NCBI GenBank assembly: GCA_041648755.1
Contig: JBAZOJ010000108.1
Coordinates: 1-11,634, forward strand
Direction: 5' to 3'
From: JBAZOJ01 sp041648755
GTDB lineage: Bacteria; Planctomycetota; B143-G9
DNA length: 11,634 nt
Positions 7,031-11,634 of this stretch are shown piece after piece. Every line of letters starts with the position of its first letter. The stretch's first letter is position 1. The translations under genes and the position numbers were made by a program. The notes beneath the pieces are model-generated. The model saw nothing but the letters and a program-made list of their open reading frames with translations, was not told the origin of the DNA and made no database searches.

Positions 7031-8602
7031 TTACCACCCCATCTCGAACGACAGGAAGGCCGAGCCGCCGCGCTCGGAGGCGATGAACGGGTAGCCGCAG
7101 AACAGCGACAGCACTGGCTTGATTCCCAGCGGCCCACCGCCGCCCGTCAGGCCATAGTAATCGCCCAGAGTTGCAGCCTTGCTGCCGTTTACATACAGGT
7201 AGCCCCTGCCCTCGATAACGGCCATCTCTATGCAGATGACGCCCCCGGAGGGAACTTCGAAATACTGGAAACTCGGGTCGGCGCCGTCCAGGTCCATCGC
7301 CCACGAGACCGAGCCACGTTCGGCCACTCTGATGGCCAGGTAGTATCCGTCGTTGCGCCGCAAGCCGAGTGAGAATATGCTGCCCGGGGCACGAGCCACC
7401 CAGGAACGAAGCCACACCGACCGGCAAGTGTACTCGCGGTTAGTGTTGATAAGCAGGGCGCCCCATCTGCCCTCCTGCACCCCCTGGCCACCCTTCAGTC
7501 CCCCCTCGCTGCTCTCCCATTCCCCAGACTCGGTTCGCCAGTCCGTCATGCTGGAGGGGTCGGAAAAGCGATACTCCACGCCACGCGCAGCGCCCGCACC
7601 GTCGTACAGATGGCCTATGCGCGCAGACAGCCCCGTAAGATAGCCCCAAGCCGCCGCCTTTGCGGCAGGGAGGTAGACTGACTTGTCGCTTGCACGCGCG
7701 TACCGGTGACAGGCCATAGCCGCCTCCCACAGCGCCCCCTGTCCCGCGAGCGCCTTGGCATCGGCATTGGCCTTTTCCCAGCTCTCGCGCGCAGAGACGT
7801 CGGAAGCCATCTTCCCCGCAATCCGGGCGTCCATCAGCTCGTACATCGCGTTGGCATATGATGTCGTGCCCGGATACCTGGCGATCACCTCTGCCGCGTC
7901 GCGAGCCTTGGCTGCCTGCAGTTCCATTTCCTGGTTTCTGGCCCGCAGGTACGAGGACACCAGCACCTGCAACTCGCCCTTGCGGTATGACGGGATATTC
8001 CGTTCAAGCGCCTGCGCGGCAAGGGAAGCGGCGTCCGCCAGCCGATTGTCACGCGCGAACTGCATCGCCAGATCCGCAGCCTCAAGCGCCCCCGCATCAT
8101 ACTCAGGCTCTGTCGGGCCCGGAAGCGATATCGCATACGCTGCGAAGCACAGCGCAGCCGCCATGCTCAAAATCGCCAGCTTTCTGAGATTGCGCAGCAA
8201 GCGGTTGCCGCGGATGGATTCGGCTGCGTACTGCTTCTTTGCCCACGGCCCCATCGCGGGAAGCTCGTCGGGGCTCGCGGGTCTGACGCCGTCAGAGGTC
8301 CACAGAAGAAGAAGCAGTCCGGGCTCGTCGGAAAAGAATGTGATCGTATCCTCGCCGACCGAGATCTCGTCGCGGTTGCACAGGTATTTCCGCAGCACGG
8401 GGATTTCGTTGACCAGGACATTTTCGCGTTCGGCCAGATCCTCGATGAACCAGCCGCCAGCGTCGGATGCGATCTTGAAGTTGTGCCTGGCCGCGTTCTC
8501 GGACAGTACGATGCCGTTGGACGGAGCGCTGCCCCCTGTCACCGCGCGATTGACGGCCTTGCGTTCGTACTTTCCCCCGACATTGAGAGATAGTTCAGGC
8601 AT
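7031..8602 (-). CDS. FHA-domain single-pass membrane protein with helical repeats and a C-terminal concanavalin-like domain
   Basis: The product is 523 aa. Residues about 5-95 form an FHA-like phosphothreonine-binding fold: SNGIVLSENAARHNFKI, then GGWFIEDL and NVLVNE, which correspond to the N-x-I/L, RH-x-I, W-I-D and V-N positions. A transmembrane helix covers about 141-159 (LAILSMAAALCFAAYAI). Residues 170-335 are alanine-rich helices resembling TPR-like repeats. Residues 342-523 look like a LamG/DUF1080-type jelly roll (FSDPSSMTDWRTESGEW, then LYVNGSKAATLG). The FHA would be cytoplasmic and the rest outside the membrane. The canonical GR at the start of the FHA is not evident (TGGSAPSN), so phosphopeptide binding is inferred. 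The ATG lies 6 bases after the stop of the membrane-protein gene, with only a weak GGCAAAG upstream, suggesting coupled translation in one operon. Confidence 0.85.
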   Translation of the reverse strand: MPELSLNVGGKYERKAVNRAVTGGSAPSNGIVLSENAARHNFKIASDAGGWFIEDLAERENVLVNEIPVLRKYLCNRDEISVGEDTITFFSDEPGLLLLLWTSDGVRPASPDELPAMGPWAKKQYAAESIRGNRLLRNLRKLAILSMAAALCFAAYAISLPGPTEPEYDAGALEAADLAMQFARDNRLADAASLAAQALERNIPSYRKGELQVLVSSYLRARNQEMELQAAKARDAAEVIARYPGTTSYANAMYELMDARIAGKMASDVSARESWEKANADAKALAGQGALWEAAMACHRYARASDKSVYLPAAKAAAWGYLTGLSARIGHLYDGAGAARGVEYRFSDPSSMTDWRTESGEWESSEGGLKGGQGVQEGRWGALLINTNREYTCRSVWLRSWVARAPGSIFSLGLRRNDGYYLAIRVAERGSVSWAMDLDGADPSFQYFEVPSGGVICIEMAVIEGRGYLYVNGSKAATLGDYYGLTGGGGPLGIKPVLSLFCGYPFIASERGGSAFLSFEMGW

Positions 8603-8608
8603 CTTTGC

Positions 8609-9325
8609 CTACAACGACAGCGGTGCGGTATCCTCTTCGATCAGCATGCTCGATACAATCGCGCCGACTGCGTACGAGCAGATCATCACACCGAGATAGC
8701 TCCAGAAAGAGTTCACGCCGGGGATGTACAAGCCAGCGCAAAGGCACGCGAAGGACAGGTGCGCGCCCCACTGCCGACGGGCAATCTTGACGCGGTTCTC
8801 AGGCGCACGGTGCCATCTTTTGAGTACCGTGCCCATATACACGAGCACCGCAACCGCGATGTACAGCCAGGGGAAGTCCCAGGTTTCGACCAGGTTCTTT
8901 TCGTAGACGATATAGCCCATTACGCCAAGGCCAATTATCCCAAGAATGCCGTGGAAGTTGAAGCGCGTGCCCGTAACCACTTCATCGGTGTCGCTGTTCT
9001 CGTCGGCGAAGAAGCTCCCGGAGATGAAATTGCCAACGAAGTACGATCCGACCAGCGCAAAGAAGTACTGCAGGAAGCCATCGAGCTTAAACTGCAGGCA
9101 GAAAGCGGCCAGTATGTATGCGATGTGCGAGCCCCACAGGATTTTGGCCTTGCGGGAGAGGCTCACCCATTTGGCGCGGGTGGCCGAGGTTACGGCAAGG
9201 CCGTAGAACGCGGTGGCAAAAGTCACGTAGAGCCAGGGCACGACGGCCCAGCCGTTGCTGTAGCAGACGTAGCCCATTGTGGCCAACGCAATCAATCCGA
9301 GCAAGCCGTGTACGCTGAATCTCAT
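8609..9325 (-). CDS. Internally duplicated 8-TM membrane protein of unknown family
   Basis: The product is 238 aa. Two homologous halves, residues 2-108 and 121-231, each begin RF-hydrophobic-HG-LG-I (RFSVHGLLGLIALATMGYV and RFNFHGILGIIGLGVMGYI) and each carry about four hydrophobic segments: first helix, a second after PWLY, a third after WG-H, and a fourth with YFVGNFISG or YAVGAIVSS. A loop with basic residues lies between helices 2 and 3 of each half, and short acidic ends follow each half (ADENSD, IEEDT). ATG 9325 is the firm start: GGAGGT (9330-9335) sits 4 bases upstream. The longer in-frame extension to 9487 runs into repeat DNA and is rejected. It is first in the operon with the FHA gene. 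I do not recognise the family; transport, scaffolding or signalling cannot be told apart. Confidence 0.88.
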   Translation of the reverse strand: MRFSVHGLLGLIALATMGYVCYSNGWAVVPWLYVTFATAFYGLAVTSATRAKWVSLSRKAKILWGSHIAYILAAFCLQFKLDGFLQYFFALVGSYFVGNFISGSFFADENSDTDEVVTGTRFNFHGILGIIGLGVMGYIVYEKNLVETWDFPWLYIAVAVLVYMGTVLKRWHRAPENRVKIARRQWGAHLSFACLCAGLYIPGVNSFWSYLGVMICSYAVGAIVSSMLIEEDTAPLSL

Positions 9326-9359
9326 TTTGACCTCCGGGGGTTCGGGGCACTGCGGGGGT

Positions 9360-9387
9360 ATTATCGCATACTGCGGAGAATTTTCAC
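9360..9387 (-). promoter_or_regulatory. Sigma70-type promoter of the membrane-protein/FHA operon
   Basis: On the minus strand: GTGAAA (9382-9387, 4 of 6), a 16-base spacer, then GATAAT (9360-9365, 5 of 6) preceded by TGC, an extended -10. The predicted start is near 9353, giving a leader of about 28 bases that includes the GGAGGT RBS. Confidence 0.6.
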
Positions 9388-10020
9388 GCGGAAGATGGAA
9401 GGAAGAGCGGAAGACAGCCATTAACCGCCAAGCCGAAAAGCCTTTGAATGCGAAGCCAAAGAAACGGAGCAGACGAGCGGAATACACGAAAAACGGCCAT
9501 TAACCGCCAAGCCGCCAAGGTCGCCAAGAAGAGAAGCCTTTGATTGCGAAGCCGCAGCCGAGCAGGCCGGAGACCTTGGGCCGGAGGCTGTAGGGCGAGC
9601 CAAGAGCGGAAAAAGCCGTCTCACGCGAAGGCGTACCCAAGCCCAGCTTGCGCTTGAAGGCGCAGTACTCCCTTGAAGGGTGACAGAGGGTAGGAAAAAC
9701 CTTGATTTGCGAGGCCCTGAAGCACGAGCCAAACACACAAAGAACGGCCATTACCGCCAAGTTACCAAGAACGCCAAGACGAGCGGAAGCATTCTGGATT
9801 GCGCGGCCAAAGTCGAGCAGCCTTTTACCACGACCGCTTCGGCGGCGAAGCCCTGAAGGACGAGCCAAATACACGAAAAACACGAACAAAACCTTTTCCC
9901 AGGCAGAACAGACACGGAGTAGCCTTTCACCACGGTACGCTTCGTCGGCGAGGCCCGGTAGCACGAGCCAACGCTTCGTCGGCGAGACCCTCAAGGACGA
10001 GCCAAATACAAGACAGCGAA
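9383..10020. repeat. Degenerate composite repeat block A
   Basis: About 640 bp of non-coding DNA is built from recurring pieces. Piece 1 has the core CGGCCATTAACCGCCAAG followed by further NCGCCAAG steps, at about 9416-9436, 9483-9536 and 9744-9780. Piece 2 has the core CTTCGTCGGCGAGGCCCTGA then GCACGAGCCAAATAC, at about 9709-9735, 9831-9880, 9936-9970 and 9971-10010. Piece 3 is CCCTTGAAGGGTGAC near 9670-9684. Reading frames pass through on both strands, and the minus-strand ones repeat the same peptide (LAVNGRF, WLVLQGLADEA). That marks them as translated repeats, not genes. The block ends exactly at the stop of the metallopeptidase gene. Confidence 0.75.
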
Positions 10021-10740
10021 TCAGGCCAGCCAGCCGGGGACGAAGCGGTTTGCGGATTTTATCCGGGCCCGGTTTCCGGCGCAGTTGGGGTCATGGCTGG
10101 CGACAAGAGCCCAGAACTGCCGCGAATGATTCATGTGGATCATGTGGCAAAGCTCGTGGAGCAGCACATGTTGGACAAGATCATCCGGCAGGAAGAGCAA
10201 CTTCATGCTCAGGTTTATGTTCTTGAGGGTCGAGCAACTCGCCCACTTGGAGCGATGTGCTTTTACCGCGACGCGGTTGATCTCGAAACCGAGTTCCGCC
10301 GCCAGCTTGACCAGCAACGGCTTCAAGTGCTTGTGCGTTTTGTGACTCAACCAACTCTTGAGCAGGGACTTGCAGCCCTCGCTCCTGCCGATGTCGCCGG
10401 AGATCAGGAGGTGGTTGCCGGGCTGCTCGGAGATACTCAGGCGCGGCGAATCCTCCGCCCGGTATTCCACTGACCACTCTTCTCCGATTGCCTGCAGGAC
10501 GATACGTTGGGGCGGGGAATCATCCGGGCCGGGCTTAATGGGAATGCCCTTGGCCTCCATCTTCGCGAATTCCCGCTCGATCGCCGCCCGATTCTCCTCG
10601 ACCATTGCAGGAATCCGCGACCGATCAAAGCCTGTGGGCACTACGACAACGACGCCTTGGCGGGGGACAATGGTAACGCTCACGAGCTTTTTGCGGGGAC
10701 TTTCTCTGACGGTGTATGTGAGCTTTTCGGGCGAAGCCAT
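10021..10740 (-). CDS. YgjP/DUF45-type zinc-dependent metallopeptidase
   Basis: The product is 239 aa. The metal site is HELCHMIHMNH (195-205): HExxH plus a third histidine, then S-RQFW, as in the YgjP-like (DUF45, M48-related) family. The preceding conserved segment SKWASCS (164-170), followed by NINLSMKLLFLP, matches the family's 'WGSC-x-N-x-I-x-L' element, but with Ala in place of the usual Gly. The N-terminal half is the typical SVTIVPRQGVVVVVP strand region. No signal peptide is seen, so it is cytoplasmic; cellular substrates of this family are poorly known. ATG 10740 is chosen because family similarity starts here and the promoter lies immediately upstream; the longer frame to 11064 is repeat DNA. 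The gene is monocistronic and enclosed by repeat blocks A and B. Confidence 0.9.
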   Translation of the reverse strand: MASPEKLTYTVRESPRKKLVSVTIVPRQGVVVVVPTGFDRSRIPAMVEENRAAIEREFAKMEAKGIPIKPGPDDSPPQRIVLQAIGEEWSVEYRAEDSPRLSISEQPGNHLLISGDIGRSEGCKSLLKSWLSHKTHKHLKPLLVKLAAELGFEINRVAVKAHRSKWASCSTLKNINLSMKLLFLPDDLVQHVLLHELCHMIHMNHSRQFWALVASHDPNCAGNRARIKSANRFVPGWLA

Positions 10741-10747
10741 GCAGACC

Positions 10748-10775
10748 GTTATACCCCGGTAGTGCAGCCTGTCAA
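10748..10775 (-). promoter_or_regulatory. Strong sigma70-type promoter giving a predicted leaderless mRNA
   Basis: On the minus strand: TTGACA (10770-10775, perfect -35), a 16-base spacer, then TATAAC (10748-10753, 5 of 6). The -10 ends only 7 bases before the ATG at 10740, so transcription should begin at or within a base or two of the start codon. No convincing RBS precedes the ATG, which fits a leaderless message. Confidence 0.75.
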
Positions 10776-10789
10776 ACGGCCCCCGCGAA

Positions 10790-11395
10790 GACGAATGCAG
10801 AATGAGGAATGGAAGAGCGGCCATTCTCACGCGGAGGCGCGGAGACGCTGAGGAAGAGGGAATACGTGGATTGCGAGGCCACGGATCGAAGAGTTTATCC
10901 GCAAACGCTTCGTCGGCGAGGCGCTGGAAGCACGAGCCAATGAACGCGAATGACCGTTTCGGCGGCGAAGCCCTGAGAGACAACGCGAAGCGATCGAAGA
11001 AAAGGAGCCTTGCGAGGCCCTGAAGCACGAGCCAAATACGCGAAAAACGGCCATTAACCGCCAAGTCGCCAAGGTCGCCAAGAAGAGAAGAGGCAGCATT
11101 GCGTGGCCAAAGAGGCAGAGACGACGAACGGAAGAGGGTTTTACCGCAGAGGACTTGCCCAGCATCCCCTTGAAGGGTGACGAAGCCGCGAAGAAGTCAT
11201 TCTCCCGGGCAAAAGAAACGGAGCGGAAGGACCTCAAGGGCGCGAAGTAAGGCAGGGAGACCAAGAGGATTCGGATCGCGCGGCCATCCTACTTTTGGGA
11301 AATTACGGAGGACTCGGAGCCGGAGAAGACGAGCGGAAGAGGGTTTTACCGCTGAGTTCGTCTTTCGTCCGTCGTCTTTCGTCTGTCGCTGGAGC
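10790..11395. repeat. Degenerate composite repeat block B
   Basis: Same family as block A. Piece 1 at 11037-11090 matches 9483-9536 at 52 of 54 bases by eye. Piece 2 recurs at 10904-10940, 10951-10982 and 11012-11039. A further piece, ACGARCGGAAGAGGGTTTTA then CCGCNGAG, occurs at 11124-11151 and 11329-11356. CCCTTGAAGGGTGAC recurs at about 11167-11181. A 9-base-phased piece CGCGGAGGCGCGGAGACGC lies at about 10830-10850. No gene is recognised. Confidence 0.75.
11358..11391 (+). repeat. TCGTCTTTCGTC-type short tandem tract
   Basis: Imperfect tandem copies of a pyrimidine-rich unit (TCGTCTTTCGTC, then CGTCGTCTTTCGTCTGTCG). It closes repeat block B and is non-coding. Confidence 0.6.
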
Positions 11396-11634
11396 GAGGC
11401 CCGGAGGAGTAGCCATAATGGGTTCGGGATAGGCCATAAGGTGTGGAAGAGCCATAACCCCGGGAGCGCTGCGCACCCGCGCGGCATTGGCTGCCCTGGC
11501 GAGCCCGCGGCGAGTGCTCACCCTACAGGGGGAAGCTGGGCTTAGGCATAGCGTCACGGCACATTAGTCTGGCGTCCGGCGTCCGGTGGAGAAAAGAAAG
11601 AGATATGCCGCAACCAGTCCCTCTCCCCATTGAT
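11396..11634. other. Right-end segment without a recognised gene
   Basis: No frame here shows protein-like composition or a known motif. A short GGCGTCC tandem lies at about 11570-11586. The segment looks like further decayed repeat or spacer DNA. Confidence 0.4.

Noticed and set aside
9326..9487. N-terminal extension of the 8-TM protein to 9487
   Set aside because: It crosses the promoter and enters repeat DNA; a GGAGGT RBS stands 4 bases before ATG 9325, where the internal duplication also begins.
9500..10020. Long open frames on both strands of block A
   Set aside because: They are translations of degenerate repeats, with recurring peptide words, skewed composition and no RBS.
10741..11064. 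N-terminal extension of the metallopeptidase to 11064
   Set aside because: It reads through repeat block B and the promoter; family similarity starts at ATG 10740.
9383..11395. CRISPR array
   Set aside because: The repeats are degenerate and irregularly spaced, without uniform spacers, and no cas gene is present.
11177..11557. Open frames at the right end
   Set aside because: Arginine/serine-rich, overlapping on both strands, no motif or RBS; shadows of repeat DNA.

Overview
The window looks like bacterial chromosome of moderately high GC. I lean, with low-to-moderate confidence, towards an uncultured lineage of the PVC/Planctomycetota type. The reasons are secreted leucine-rich-repeat (LRR) proteins, one ending in an 'xxLEKALPGCRIT' tail, a membrane-anchored FHA protein, WG-repeat and PQQ-like propeller proteins, and long non-coding tracts of short phased degenerate repeats. 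No rRNA, tRNA, CRISPR array, transposase or phage gene was recognised.

All seven convincing genes are on the minus strand. Read in the direction of transcription from the right: a YgjP/DUF45-type zinc metallopeptidase (10740-10021) stands alone between two blocks of degenerate repeats (about 9383-10020 and 10790-11395). Its promoter places the start point almost on the ATG, so the mRNA is predicted to be leaderless. Next, a strong RBS and an extended -10 promoter drive an internally duplicated 8-TM membrane protein (9325-8609). Six bases later follows a protein with FHA, one TM, a helical region and a concanavalin-like domain (8602-7031).

After about 270 bp without a gene come a WG-repeat protein (6760-5642) and a PQQ-like beta-propeller protein (5384-4203). 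Their bodies are unrelated, but both begin with the same roughly 155-bp cassette of promoter, leader, signal peptide and a short RPVAKV-LRLLG linker. In the WG copy the ancestral ATG is followed by an in-frame TGA and the RBS has decayed, so that gene must restart at a GTG. Between the two genes lies a 65-bp scrap stitched in frame from two distant parts of the neighbouring LRR gene.

The left third holds two tandem LRR paralogs (3993-1528 and 1470-115) that share a roughly 200-residue N-terminal domain I do not recognise. The left one is frameshifted near 115-135, and its LRR reading continues in another frame off the window edge.

Taken together, 7031-1 is an island of exported repeat-scaffold proteins showing paralog duplication, leader swapping, templated fragment insertion and gene decay. 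The proteins probably sit in the periplasm or at the cell surface. A shared function is inference only; no enzyme is visible among them. The most notable finding is the portable promoter/secretion leader joined to different repeat-protein bodies.
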